This document shows positions 24,773 through 32,601 of a stretch of 32,601 nucleotides of DNA, in pieces (position 1 is the stretch's first letter; each line of letters opens with the position of its first letter). This DNA is from Symploca sp. SIO2E9. GTDB lineage: Bacteria; Cyanobacteriota; Cyanobacteriia; Cyanobacteriales; Coleofasciculaceae. Both the position numbers and the translations under genes were made by a program. The notes beneath the pieces are model-generated. The model was not told the origin of the DNA. It saw only the letters and a list, made by a program, of their open reading frames with translations, and did no database searches. Location of the stretch: assembly GCA_010692645.1 (NCBI GenBank), contig JAAHGS010000063.1, forward strand, positions 1-32,601, written 5' to 3'.

Positions 24773-25624
24773 GTGACAGAAAACAAGTTAGTAAGACCAT
24801 TTTTGAAGTGGGCGGGAGGGAAAAGGCAGTTATTACCTGAAATCCAAAAATATGTACCAAAAAAATACCAAACTTACTATGAACCCTTTTTAGGAGGAGG
24901 TGCAGTTCTTTTTGGATTACAACCCAAGAAAGCGGTAGTTAATGATAGTAATTCAGAGTTGATCAATTGCTATAAGGTTATCAAAGATTCCTTAGATGAT
25001 TTGATGATTCAATTAAGAACGCATAAAGAAGAACACGAACAATATCAAGAATCTTATTTTTATAAAATGAGAGATCTTGACCGCTCTAACAACTATAAAA
25101 ATGACTACGGTGCAGTTCAAAGAGCAGCTAGAATTATCTATTTGAATAAAACCTGCTTTAATGGTCTATTTCGAGTTAACTCAAGTGGTCAATTCAATGT
25201 TCCTTTTGGCAAATATAAAAAACCTAATATTCTTGATGAGGCAGTACTCAAAGCAGTTAACAAATATCTTAATAGGAATAAAATTGATTTTTTAAACAAA
25301 GATTTTGAAGAAGCTGTATCAGATGCCAAGAAGGGAGATTTTGTATATTTTGATCCTCCTTATGATCCTGTCTCTATCACTTCTTCCTTTACTGGGTATG
25401 ATGTTAATTGTTTCAATAGAGATGAACAAAAACGCTTAAAAGAAGTTTTTGATGACTTAGATACTCGAGGTTGCAAGATTTTGCTGAGTAACGCTGCCAC
25501 TGGCTTTATTCTGAATCTATATAGTACGTATAAGATTGACAAAGTTTTAGCAACAAGAGCAATAAACTCCAAAGCTCTAAGGAGAGGTAAAGTTCCTGAA
25601 GTCCTAGTGAGAAATTATGAATAA
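24773..25624 (+). CDS. Dam-class (D12) adenine-N6 DNA methyltransferase
   Basis: This enzyme methylates adenine in a short DNA motif and protects the host from the nuclease encoded next to it. The 283-residue product has the S-adenosylmethionine motif FLKWAGGKRQLL (residues 10-21), the YEPFLGGGAVLF motif and catalytic Asp194-Pro-Pro-Tyr197 (DPPY), in the alpha-class order of Dam and DpnM. GATC is the commonest target of this class, but the target is not certain. It starts with GTG after a TGAGG site. Its last 8 bases overlap the nuclease gene. AT content is clearly higher than that of the neighbouring genes and there is no HIP1 site, suggesting horizontal gain. Confidence 0.93.
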   Translation: MTENKLVRPFLKWAGGKRQLLPEIQKYVPKKYQTYYEPFLGGGAVLFGLQPKKAVVNDSNSELINCYKVIKDSLDDLMIQLRTHKEEHEQYQESYFYKMRDLDRSNNYKNDYGAVQRAARIIYLNKTCFNGLFRVNSSGQFNVPFGKYKKPNILDEAVLKAVNKYLNRNKIDFLNKDFEEAVSDAKKGDFVYFDPPYDPVSITSSFTGYDVNCFNRDEQKRLKEVFDDLDTRGCKILLSNAATGFILNLYSTYKIDKVLATRAINSKALRRGKVPEVLVRNYE

Positions 25625-26903
25625 TGAACAGAAAAAAACTAAAAATGATATTGCTTGGGAAACTTTATTTGAAAAATATCAAATATTAGAACAAGTCTCA
25701 AAGCATGGATTGTTTGAAATTGAGTCTAGTAAAATCAATCAAGAAAGAGAAAGTCGATTAATGGCAAAATTTGACCATTATGTTAACTTACCTGCTATTT
25801 TCAAAGACAACAACCTTTCTATATTACCCATATCACGTTCTAGATATGTAATTGGTGATTTTGATACTTATTTAAAAGTTGAGTATGACAGCAATATAGA
25901 AGAAATCACTGTAGATTTTCCTGAACATATAGAGAGTATAGATTCTAGTAACCTCTACTCAGAAAACTCTGCCTTAAACTGTGCTTTTAATGCAGGCATA
26001 ATAGGCGATTTAGTAGACGAACCTGTCTCTTATACACTTTCAGGCAGAATGTCTACAGGTAATTTCAGCTTTTCGATTAGAAATATAGTAACAGGAACCT
26101 CTACAATCAACGTGAAAAATTCTCAATGCGAAATCGATGCAGGATTTGAAAGCGATAACTATTTAGTACTAGTAGAAGCTAAAAATTATTCAGTGGATGA
26201 CTTTTTGATTAGGCAGCTTTATTATCCATATAGATTGTGGTCATCCAAGGTCAGTAAGCAAGTAGTTCCTGTACTAATGACTTATTCTAATGATGTATTC
26301 AGTTTTTTTATATACAAGTTTAAAGATGATTTTGATTATAACTCCCCGACTCTATTAAAGCAGAAAAATTATATCATTGATTCTGAAGAGATACAGTTAA
26401 GTGATGTTAGTAATGTTTTTAATCAGGTCAAAATAGTTGAAAAAATAACTGATATACCATTTCCACAAGCAGATAATTTTGAAAGGATTATAGACTTGTT
26501 GTCTTTACTCTTTGAAAAAGATTTAACAAAAGATGAAATAACTGAAAATTACCAATTCAATAAAAGACAGACAGGTTATTACACTAACGCTTGTAGATAT
26601 ATGGGATTGGTACAAAAGAATAACTCAAACCAAGAAAAAATATTTTCGTTAACAGATGAAGGGAAAGATATCTTCAAAAAAAGGCACAAATTAAAATACC
26701 TTGAATTGATAAAAAAAATTCTAGAAAATCAAGTTTTCTACAAAGTATTTGAATTGACTGCAAACAATGGAGAACTACCCTCCGAATCAGAAATTTGCCA
26801 ACTCATGTTAGAAAGTGATTTAGGCATAAATGAAAAAACTATTGAAAGGCGTTCAAGAACTGTTCGGAATTGGATAAATTGGATTTGGTCACAAATAGAT
26901 TAG
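25617..26903 (+). CDS. Type II restriction endonuclease (PD-(D/E)XK type)
   Basis: This is likely the nuclease partner of the preceding methylase. The product is 428 residues. A PD-(D/E)XK-type active site is visible: Asp174 (CEIDAGFE), then after a beta-strand Glu187-Ala-Lys189 (LVEAKNYS), followed by a helix RQLYYPYRLW. Residues about 290-428 form two winged-helix-like parts (LTKDEITENYQFNKRQ, FSLTDEGKDIF, CQLMLESDLGIN), probably for DNA recognition. I cannot name the specificity. Methylase and nuclease overlap by eight bases so translation is coupled, with methylase first. The gene is very AT-rich, in keeping with transfer. Confidence 0.82.
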   Translation: MNNEQKKTKNDIAWETLFEKYQILEQVSKHGLFEIESSKINQERESRLMAKFDHYVNLPAIFKDNNLSILPISRSRYVIGDFDTYLKVEYDSNIEEITVDFPEHIESIDSSNLYSENSALNCAFNAGIIGDLVDEPVSYTLSGRMSTGNFSFSIRNIVTGTSTINVKNSQCEIDAGFESDNYLVLVEAKNYSVDDFLIRQLYYPYRLWSSKVSKQVVPVLMTYSNDVFSFFIYKFKDDFDYNSPTLLKQKNYIIDSEEIQLSDVSNVFNQVKIVEKITDIPFPQADNFERIIDLLSLLFEKDLTKDEITENYQFNKRQTGYYTNACRYMGLVQKNNSNQEKIFSLTDEGKDIFKKRHKLKYLELIKKILENQVFYKVFELTANNGELPSESEICQLMLESDLGINEKTIERRSRTVRNWINWIWSQID

Positions 26904-27059
26904 GAATTACTGATTCTTTAAAAATTTAAATTCTAACTGAGAGCTTCCTACTTTGACCAACAAAGATAGTATTCGCTAAAGATAACTTGTCGAACTTACA
27001 GACAAATGCTACCAGTAAAGATACAGTCCTTTTAAGCTCTCATCTCAGCGGTTATAACT

Positions 27060-27266
27060 ATGTTTGATGGTTTTTGGGAAAACGTGTTCCGCTACCCGCG
27101 TTACCTGATAAGCTTTTCCTTAGGCGTCCTCTATTCTGTGTTTTTACTATTTAAACCTCTGTTGGAACGTCCTGTAAGCGCGATCGCCTTTATTGGTCTG
27201 TTAGTGGCAGGATTTTTCTTCATTACCTTCACCCTCCGCGCCATGCTGGGGTTAGGTTTAACGTAG
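27060..27266 (+). CDS. DUF751 (Ycf33-like) membrane protein
   Basis: A 68-residue protein with two hydrophobic spans (YLISFSLGVLYSVFLLF at about 15-31 and AIAFIGLLVAGFFFITFTL at about 41-59). The start MFDGFWENVFRYPRYL is typical of the cyanobacterial and plastid DUF751/Ycf33 family, whose role is unknown. It lies just before rbfA with a 94-base gap, a placement often seen in cyanobacteria to my knowledge. The 156-base gap before it (26904-27059) shows nothing notable. Confidence 0.85.
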   Translation: MFDGFWENVFRYPRYLISFSLGVLYSVFLLFKPLLERPVSAIAFIGLLVAGFFFITFTLRAMLGLGLT

Positions 27267-27360
27267 CTGAGTTCAGGAAACTATAGCTGGAGTTTTTAAC
27301 GGAGTATGTCAAACTAGTAACGTTGGAAACCACTGCCCAGACTGAAAGTAAGGGGGCTTT

Positions 27361-27759
27361 ATGACTACAAGTCGCCGTGTTTCTCGCGTGTCCTCGCTGA
27401 TTAAACAGGAGGTTAGCCAAATGCTGCTCCACGATATCAAAGATGACCGCGTGGGTGCAGGTATGGTTAGCGTTACCTACGTTGACGTTTCTGGAGACCT
27501 CCAGCATGCCAAAATCTATGTCAGTATCTATGGTACAGATGAGGCAAGAGCTGAGACCATGGCTGGTTTAAAGTCAGCCACAGGCTACGTTCGACGGGAG
27601 TTGGGGAAGCGGATTCGTCTGCGCCGCACTCCAGAGGTACTCTTTAGAGAAGACCGAGGTTTAGAGCATGGAGACCGCATGTTATCACTGCTTAACCAGC
27701 TCTCTCAAGAGCGCCAAAACAAGGGATGGGAAGACGTTATTCCAGAAGAACAACAGTGA
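27361..27759 (+). CDS. rbfA: Ribosome-binding factor A
   Basis: RbfA is a KH-like protein needed for maturation of the small ribosomal subunit, near the 5' end of 16S rRNA, and is important at low temperature. The 132-residue product is full length. Family parts are clear: [18 protein letters not shown] at the start, [20 protein letters not shown] (the KH-type beta strand) and [18 protein letters not shown] near the end. Its stop overlaps the GTG start of the glycosidase gene (GTGA), so translation of the two is coupled. Confidence 0.95.
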   Translation: MTTSRRVSRVSSLIKQEVSQMLLHDIKDDRVGAGMVSVTYVDVSGDLQHAKIYVSIYGTDEARAETMAGLKSATGYVRRELGKRIRLRRTPEVLFREDRGLEHGDRMLSLLNQLSQERQNKGWEDVIPEEQQ

Positions 27760-29420
27760 AATCACTGCCTGATTGGAAAGACCTTTCCCTAGAAGAACAA
27801 GTAGCCCAGATGGTTGTGGTGCGAGCCTCTGGGTACCTGTTTGATCACCAAATTCAGTACCCAGCTTGGGAAGCATCGGCTCAGCAGCTACAGTTTTGGT
27901 TGCAAGATTTAGGTGTTGGGGGAGTAATCTTACTAGGAGGGAGTGCCGCCGAACTAGCACTTAAATCGCAGCAACTGCAAGACTGGGCAAAAATGCCTTT
28001 ACTAATCGCTGCCGACATCGAGGAAGGTGTTGGTCAGCGTTTCACAGGTGCCACCTGGTTTCCACCACCAATGGCAGTTGGGGCAGTGGCACAGCAAGAT
28101 TTAACTCAAGCCCAATTTTATGCCGAGCAAATGGGGGCAATCACCGCTCAAGAAGCCTTAGCCATTGGCATCAATTGGCTACTGGCACCAGTAGTTGACG
28201 TCAACAACAATCCCCAAAACCCAGTGATTAATGTCCGGTCCTTTGCTGAGACACCAGAAATAGTAAGTCAACTGGCTTGTGCTTTCATAAGAGGTACTCA
28301 ACACTATCAAGTCTTAACTACTGCCAAACATTTCCCTGGTCATGGTGACACCGCAACTGATTCTCATCTAGACCTACCAGTAATTCTTCACTCAGGATCA
28401 CGACTACAGCAAGTGGAATTATCCCCCTTCAGAGCTGCGATTGCTTCTGGAGTAGATGCCATCATGAGTGCCCACCTCCTGATTAGAACTTGGGACAACC
28501 AACACCCGGCAACTTTATCTGAGCAGGTTTTGACTAATTTGCTCAGGGAAAATCTAGGATTTGAGGGCTTGATCGTTACAGATGCCCTGGTAATGGGTGC
28601 AATTGCCAATCGCTATGGCGCAGAAGTTGCCCCAGTTATGGCTGTAGAAGCCGGAGCAGATATTTTGCTGATGCCTGCCAATCCAGAAGGCTCCATTAAA
28701 GCAGTTTGTGAGGCTGTACTGACAGGGCAACTCTCTAGAGAGCGAATTCAAGCATCCCTAGAGCGTATCTGGAAAGCTAAAACTAAGGTTATCAGGGCAG
28801 CCCAGGAGCATAGGAACAGAGTAGAAGCTTCTGAGGGTAAGTTTTCGATTACAAACTCTCTTTCACCACTAGCACAACCTGCGGCTCTAGCAACTGCTGC
28901 TAGTATTTTGCAAGATTCCCAGTCGGTTGGAGGTTCACTGCCTCTGCCGCCAGAGTCTATCAACAGCCAACCCCAACTGCGCAACCTGATTGTAGTTGAT
29001 GACGCCTTAATTTGTAACTTTCTGGGGCGTAATTCACCAGCATTAGTTCTACCAAGAAAGTTGGGCTATGAATTGCAATTAGTGGACTGCCATACCCCAA
29101 CTCCCATTGCAGCAATGGATAATGCTCTTGAAACCAGACTAACTCTCCTACAGCTATTCATCCGTGGCAACCCCTTTCGGGGTAGTGCTGGACTAACACC
29201 AATCGCAGAGAACTTAGTAAAGAGATTATTAAAAAACGAGGCTTTGCAAGCGATCGTCGTTTATGGTAGCCCTTATGCTTTAAAGCGTTTTTTACCAGAA
29301 TTGCCGCCAGAAACGCCTTATGTATTTTCCTACGGACAGATGCCCAAAGCTCAGGAAATTGCCCTTGAAGTTCTGTTCTCTCAAAGCACATTGTTGAATA
29401 CTGTTACCTATTTTCTTTAA
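27756..29420 (+). CDS. Family 3 glycoside hydrolase (NagZ-like) with C-terminal domain
   Basis: The first ~345 residues are a GH3 catalytic barrel with the NagZ signature [18 protein letters not shown] (191-208), holding the loop His/Asp pair, and the nucleophile Asp276 ([10 protein letters not shown]). NagZ enzymes remove N-acetylglucosamine from muropeptides in peptidoglycan recycling; the activity is inferred. Residues about 345-554 add a second domain ([28 protein letters not shown]) absent from short NagZ, in the manner of GH3 C-terminal domains. A start at 27726 would add ten residues and overlap rbfA by 34 bases; the GTGA overlap at 27756 is preferred. There is no signal peptide, so it probably acts in the cytoplasm. 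Confidence 0.9.
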   Translation: MKSLPDWKDLSLEEQVAQMVVVRASGYLFDHQIQYPAWEASAQQLQFWLQDLGVGGVILLGGSAAELALKSQQLQDWAKMPLLIAADIEEGVGQRFTGATWFPPPMAVGAVAQQDLTQAQFYAEQMGAITAQEALAIGINWLLAPVVDVNNNPQNPVINVRSFAETPEIVSQLACAFIRGTQHYQVLTTAKHFPGHGDTATDSHLDLPVILHSGSRLQQVELSPFRAAIASGVDAIMSAHLLIRTWDNQHPATLSEQVLTNLLRENLGFEGLIVTDALVMGAIANRYGAEVAPVMAVEAGADILLMPANPEGSIKAVCEAVLTGQLSRERIQASLERIWKAKTKVIRAAQEHRNRVEASEGKFSITNSLSPLAQPAALATAASILQDSQSVGGSLPLPPESINSQPQLRNLIVVDDALICNFLGRNSPALVLPRKLGYELQLVDCHTPTPIAAMDNALETRLTLLQLFIRGNPFRGSAGLTPIAENLVKRLLKNEALQAIVVYGSPYALKRFLPELPPETPYVFSYGQMPKAQEIALEVLFSQSTLLNTVTYFL

Positions 29421-29682
29421 TCGTGATCGAGTTTGCACTAATGCCAGCTCTGTATGCTGGTAACTTGATTGTATTTTTTGCAAAAAACGCGCTTGTATGA
29501 ACTGTAACTAGAGAGCTGTTCAAGGGGGAATTTTGAAAACTCTCATAAACTTGACATTTTATAACTTTGATTAAAGAATAAAGTTAGTTGTAGTTTAATA
29601 TACTGAAATAAATTTATTTTCACTATAACGACTAGTTCGATAATATTTGATCGTACCCCTGTTATATAACCTTACCCGGCTA

Positions 29683-29931
29683 ATGCATATGATTCTTGAA
29701 ACGGTGCAACCTACATCTTCAATCCGATACTCCATCGACGTGATCAGAGAAGAAGCACGTCATCTAGTGGACAAGGGAACTATCAGTCGTCGGCAACCCA
29801 TATATGTCCTCTGCCAATATATCCCTGCCCGAGAGTGGGTTTGTGTCGAATGTGAACTCGAGGAGTGTGATTTCTTGCTCAGAGACTGTATTGGCGATTT
29901 ATTGGGCTCTGAAGAGTGGGACAATGACTGA
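29683..29931 (+). CDS. DUF4327-like cyanobacterial protein
   Basis: An 82-residue protein without membrane segment or signal. The core IRYSIDVIREEARHLVDKG, RRQPIYVLCQYIPAREW and LLRDCIGDLLG matches my memory of the cyanobacterial DUF4327 family; that match is not verified. The function is unknown. It has three Cys in a short stretch (CVECELEEC), so a redox or metal role could be considered. Two in-frame ATG codons at 29683 and 29689 compete, and no ribosome site decides; a TTG at 29647 is less likely. The 262-base gap before it is AT-rich with a TTGACA (29551-29556) but no clear -10 hexamer. Confidence 0.72.
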   Translation: MHMILETVQPTSSIRYSIDVIREEARHLVDKGTISRRQPIYVLCQYIPAREWVCVECELEECDFLLRDCIGDLLGSEEWDND

Positions 29932-30293
29932 GAACTAATTCAGTAGAGTTCAAACTTAACCCGAAAACTTCGATCTCAAGCCTGGTTAATGCTGTTAATC
30001 TCAATTTGAGAGTAAAATTGACTGCTACTGTTGAACCGCAATGGCATCATGGATTTGCTCTCAAACACCTTTATTAATCATCCGGCTTGGCCAAATATGA
30101 GTTAAGAAGATTTGGAGAATTATGCCAAAATAACCTCGGACAATTGTGGCAATTTGCCTCTATACTCCAAAGCAAAGCGGAAACGTAATTTTTTTGTTTT
30201 TGGCTATTTGCAATAGTTAAGGCAGCATGTTCTTAGCTTAAGAGAGGCTTAGCTCAGCTGTAGACAAATATCGTAACCATGATCATCGCAAGA

Positions 30294-30317
30294 CTAGGGT
30301 GACTAAGTCCACCCTAG
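30294..30317. other. Hairpin in a 463-base gene-free gap
   Basis: Between 29932 and 30394 no gene is supported. The gap contains a perfect 8-bp stem CTAGGGTG / CACCCTAG and a 13-base direct repeat TGTAGACAAATAT at 30259-30271 and 30377-30389 flanking it. The hairpin lies 78 bases beyond the stop of the minus-strand gene but lacks a T-run, so its role as a terminator is doubtful. It may be a small insertion between short repeats. Confidence 0.35.
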
Positions 30318-30394
30318 GTCCTGGGAGCAGAGGGGAGAAACAACTGGAGATGGATGTAGTTTTGATTGTCTGAAAATGTAGACAAATATATTAA

Positions 30395-30787
30395 TCAGCT
30401 ATTTGAGTCCGATTGGCGTAATTGCTCTAACTCGGTTCTGAGGGCAGCAATTTGGGCAGTCAAATCCTCTAGAGAACTCTGCGTATGGGGTGAGGTAGTG
30501 CTTGTAGTTGGAGTTGCAGAGGTTTGATCAGATGTTACATTTACCGAGGTACTGCCCGAATTGCTTGGATTGCTCAATAGTTGATCAAGAAAACTACGCG
30601 CTTCTTGTTCAGTTTGTTCTCCTTTTTCTGCCCACGTACTCAATTGCTGATTAAGATCTGAGTGTAATTGTGAAAAACTGTCCTCTCGCTTTCTAGGATC
30701 TTGTAGAGTTTCCACAAGTAAAGTTGTCGCTCCCAAGGAGGCGCGAATTCCAGTTTGTAGTAATTGCAGAAAATTGTCAGGATTCAT
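30395..30787 (-). CDS. Small helical protein, unknown function
   Basis: The 130-residue product has no membrane segment or signal. Residues 1-75 look helical and amphipathic (FLQLLQTGIRASLGATTLLV, LNQQLSTWAEKGEQTEQEAR), resembling phasin-like or cyanobacterial hypothetical helical proteins. A Ser/Thr-rich linker follows (about 76-103), and a short C-terminal coiled coil (LEDLTAQIAALRTELEQLR) ends it. The linker plus coiled coil suggests a self-associating or granule-binding protein; this is a guess from layout only. It has no neighbours on the same strand. Confidence 0.65.
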   Translation of the reverse strand: MNPDNFLQLLQTGIRASLGATTLLVETLQDPRKREDSFSQLHSDLNQQLSTWAEKGEQTEQEARSFLDQLLSNPSNSGSTSVNVTSDQTSATPTTSTTSPHTQSSLEDLTAQIAALRTELEQLRQSDSNS

Positions 30788-30962
30788 CTAGTTAAAACCA
30801 ATGGCTAACTCTCACTCGAAAATGACTTAGGAGTCTATGCTAGACCAGTATAAATATTATGATACAGCTATTATAGAAGTGTTTTCACAGGGAATAAATT
30901 CCCCATGGTTTAATTGCTATTGATACTTGAGTATCTCTCTAGCCAATTGCTTGGAGGTTGTA

Positions 30963-31403
30963 ATGAAAATTAATGGCACAAAAAATGCTGATTATTTAAC
31001 TGGTACTAATGCTGACGATATCATCACTGGTGGTGAGGGCAGAGACATAATCACTGGTGGTGAGGGCAATGACACTTTGTTAGGTGGTTTAGATGGTGAC
31101 ATAATCACTGGAGGTATGGGAAGTGACGATTTCGTCTTCGAGAGCTTCAACGAACGTACAGACAGAATCACTGACTTCAGTGCTAGTGAAGACAGACTTG
31201 TCCTCACCCAGGTATTTGCTGAACTTGACTATCTAGGCAATAACCCAGTTGCTGATGGATATCTGCAATTTGTACAAACTGGCTCAAGTACCAGGGTTCA
31301 AATCGATCAGGACGGTTTGGAACCGGCACCATTCAGGACGATTGCCATACTGCTAAACTTCAATGCCTCCGATTTGGTCGTCGGCGGTAACGTAGTCATC
31401 TAA
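30963..31403 (+). CDS. Short RTX (hemolysin-type Ca-binding repeat) protein
   Basis: A 146-residue protein that is likely secreted by a type I system and folds on binding Ca outside. Four glycine-rich nonapeptide units run in series at about residues 21-56: TGGEGRDII, TGGEGNDTL, LGGLDGDII and TGGMGSDDF. Then comes DFVFESF...DRITDFSASEDRLVL, the usual C-terminal part, ending in hydrophobic VVGGNVVI. The ATG at 30963 has GGAGG five bases ahead; the TTG at 30927 is rejected. It has almost no domain other than the RTX block, which is unusually short. No type I exporter is in the window. Confidence 0.85.
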   Translation: MKINGTKNADYLTGTNADDIITGGEGRDIITGGEGNDTLLGGLDGDIITGGMGSDDFVFESFNERTDRITDFSASEDRLVLTQVFAELDYLGNNPVADGYLQFVQTGSSTRVQIDQDGLEPAPFRTIAILLNFNASDLVVGGNVVI

Positions 31404-31624
31404 ATTGAGATATAATTCTATAATTTCCATAAAAAAAGCAACTAGGAGCACAAAAACCTCAAAGCCTGGTTGATTCTTGATAAGAATTTCATATAAGTTT
31501 TTAGGAAACTCCCTTATGATTAGGTTGACAAGAAAAATTTCAAATCGGCATTGGCTGAATTTTATCTGGCTAAACCTAAATCCCCAAGCCAATAAAAAAT
31601 ATCTATCCTACCAAATATGCTGAT

Positions 31625-32443
31625 ATGTCTCTCTTATTCAAAGCTGGTATATTAAACTTGTTGGGTACAGCCAGCGTGATCAGCGCAGGTTCGGTGTATG
31701 CACAACTCCCAAATGGTGGTTTTGAGACTGGTGATTTCAGCAATTGGGAGACATTAGGTCGGACTTTTATCGAAACAACAGATACCTATGGAATAAATCC
31801 TCAGGAAGGAAAACATCAGGCGCGGTTGGACACAGTCTATCCTAGACCTAATGGCGCTTATGATTCAGGACAAACAGGCAATTTTGCTGAAATATTGAAG
31901 TTCATCGGTGTTGAAGGTGACCACTTACTGAGTTTAGGTAATGGAGAGGTGTTTGAAGGCTCTGCTGTTAAAACTAGCTTAACAGCTTTAGCCGGAGATA
32001 TTTTGAGTTTTGAGTGGAATTTTCTCTCAAATACTAATTCTCAAGAATTTTTTAATGATTTCGCATTTGTTGCCATCTCCGACAATTTTGAGGAACTGGC
32101 TGATAGTTTCTCAGTCTTAGTGCCATCAGCTTCAGTATTTCATAACGAAACTGGTTTTCAATCATTCTCTTATCAGTTTCCCAGTGCTGGTTTATATACT
32201 TTAGGGATTGCAGTTGTAGATGTTGGGGATGGAGCTGAAGACTCAGGGTTATTGGTGGACGGGGTGACTATATCAAGAATCAACCCAGTAAGGCAACCGT
32301 TAACTACCCCTTCTTTTCCCCCAATTAGTGACCACAATTCAATTCCTGAACCGAATTCTATAGCGAGTTTATTAGCCTTTGCAGCTTTTGGTGCCCTTGG
32401 GCGACTCTGGCACCAGTGGCGCAAACAGGATGAAATCAACTAG
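31625..32443 (+). CDS. PEP-CTERM surface protein
   Basis: A 272-residue exported protein. It has a signal peptide (hydrophobic to about residue 26, cut after VYA), then a beta-rich body with the NGGFETGDFSNWE opening typical of this group. The C-terminus has Ile-Pro-Glu-Pro-Asn near residue 240, a hydrophobic helix (SLLAFAAFGALG) and basic residues (RLWHQWRKQ), the PEP-CTERM sorting signal that exosortase cuts. The body is of the type called PEP-CTERM NF-domain-like, but its role is unknown; surface or matrix attachment is expected. The small RTX gene upstream is also an extracellular protein. The 221-base gap between them is AT-rich. Confidence 0.85.
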   Translation: MSLLFKAGILNLLGTASVISAGSVYAQLPNGGFETGDFSNWETLGRTFIETTDTYGINPQEGKHQARLDTVYPRPNGAYDSGQTGNFAEILKFIGVEGDHLLSLGNGEVFEGSAVKTSLTALAGDILSFEWNFLSNTNSQEFFNDFAFVAISDNFEELADSFSVLVPSASVFHNETGFQSFSYQFPSAGLYTLGIAVVDVGDGAEDSGLLVDGVTISRINPVRQPLTTPSFPPISDHNSIPEPNSIASLLAFAAFGALGRLWHQWRKQDEIN

Positions 32444-32487
32444 AAATTTGCCGTCGGGGTCTCTGTTGGTATAGTTTATCTAGCTCC

Positions 32488-32601
32488 GGCAATTCATCCC
32501 TCGCTTTTAGCGATGGGATGAATTGCCAGTGAGTATCTTAGAAACCATCCTTATGCCCCATAAAAATGGGTGTATTATAGAGCATAAGGAGGTGATACAA
32601 G
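32488..32601. mobile_element. IS200/IS605-like end, cut by the window edge
   Basis: A hairpin of 18-bp arms with one bulge (GGCAATTCATCCCTCGCT / AGCGATGGGATGAATTGCC, 32488-32527) shares the CCCTCGCTTTtAGCGATGGG core with the end of copy A at 173-194. Downstream, CTTATGC (32550-32556) pairs with GCATAAG (32582-32588) around a smaller CCCAT/ATGGG hairpin, then AAGGAGGTGAT, a strong ribosome site, leads off the window. The gene that starts just beyond could be a transposase or an unrelated gene. Confidence 0.45.

Overview
The window comes from a cyanobacterium. Supporting signs are copies of the cyanobacterial HIP1 palindrome GCGATCGC (for example at 2380-2387), small cyanobacteria-type proteins (a DUF751/Ycf33-like protein and a DUF4327-like protein), Rcp1-like response regulators, a KaiC-like double ATPase, a PEP-CTERM protein, heptanucleotide TTATTAC tandem repeats and many IS200/IS605-type ends. 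Genus cannot be fixed from this alone; a filamentous or Chroococcidiopsis-like species would fit.

Layout. 1-4100: argB, a small secreted His/Arg-rich protein (minus strand) and ureC, bracketed by two inverted ~205-bp remnants of a TnpB element 3' end. 4105-4758: nitroreductase. 4790-12563: a signalling island with two head-to-head arms. The minus arm is a histidine kinase with a response regulator overlapping its end, plus a REC-PAS-kinase hybrid. The plus arm is a KaiC-like ATPase, a degenerate receiver, a pseudoreceiver-kinase and a response regulator. 12624-14015: a pirin-type dioxygenase divergent from an HxlR regulator, with a palindromic candidate operator. 14145-16860: a heptad-repeat coiled-coil protein, a site-2-protease-type M50 peptidase with CBS domains, and a 2TM protein.

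17240-21675 is the most unusual locus and is nested three deep. A host gene of unknown function (154 codons when rejoined) is interrupted, in frame, by a tnpB-only IS200/IS605 (IS1341-type) element. The tnpB inside it is in turn interrupted by a complete group II intron whose RT-maturase-HNH protein, domain V and domain VI are all recognisable. Removing the intron restores a 430-residue TnpB with an intact RuvC triad and zinc finger; removing the whole element restores the host frame. The expected guide segment of the element's omega RNA would match the host gene beside the insertion.

21929-29931: lysS with a C-terminal KTSC domain, a triplicated peptidoglycan-binding protein, an AT-rich restriction-modification pair (Dam-class methylase overlapping a PD-(D/E)XK nuclease) behind a perfect 24-bp palindrome, a DUF751 protein, rbfA translationally coupled to a family 3 glycosidase, and a DUF4327-like protein. 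30395-32601: a cyanobacterial hypothetical protein, a short RTX protein, a PEP-CTERM surface protein and the beginning of another IS200/IS605-like end cut by the window edge.

Housekeeping genes (argB, ureC, lysS, rbfA) alternate with mobile material. The mobile parts are mostly TnpB-element ends and short MITE-like palindromes placed close to gene starts or stops.
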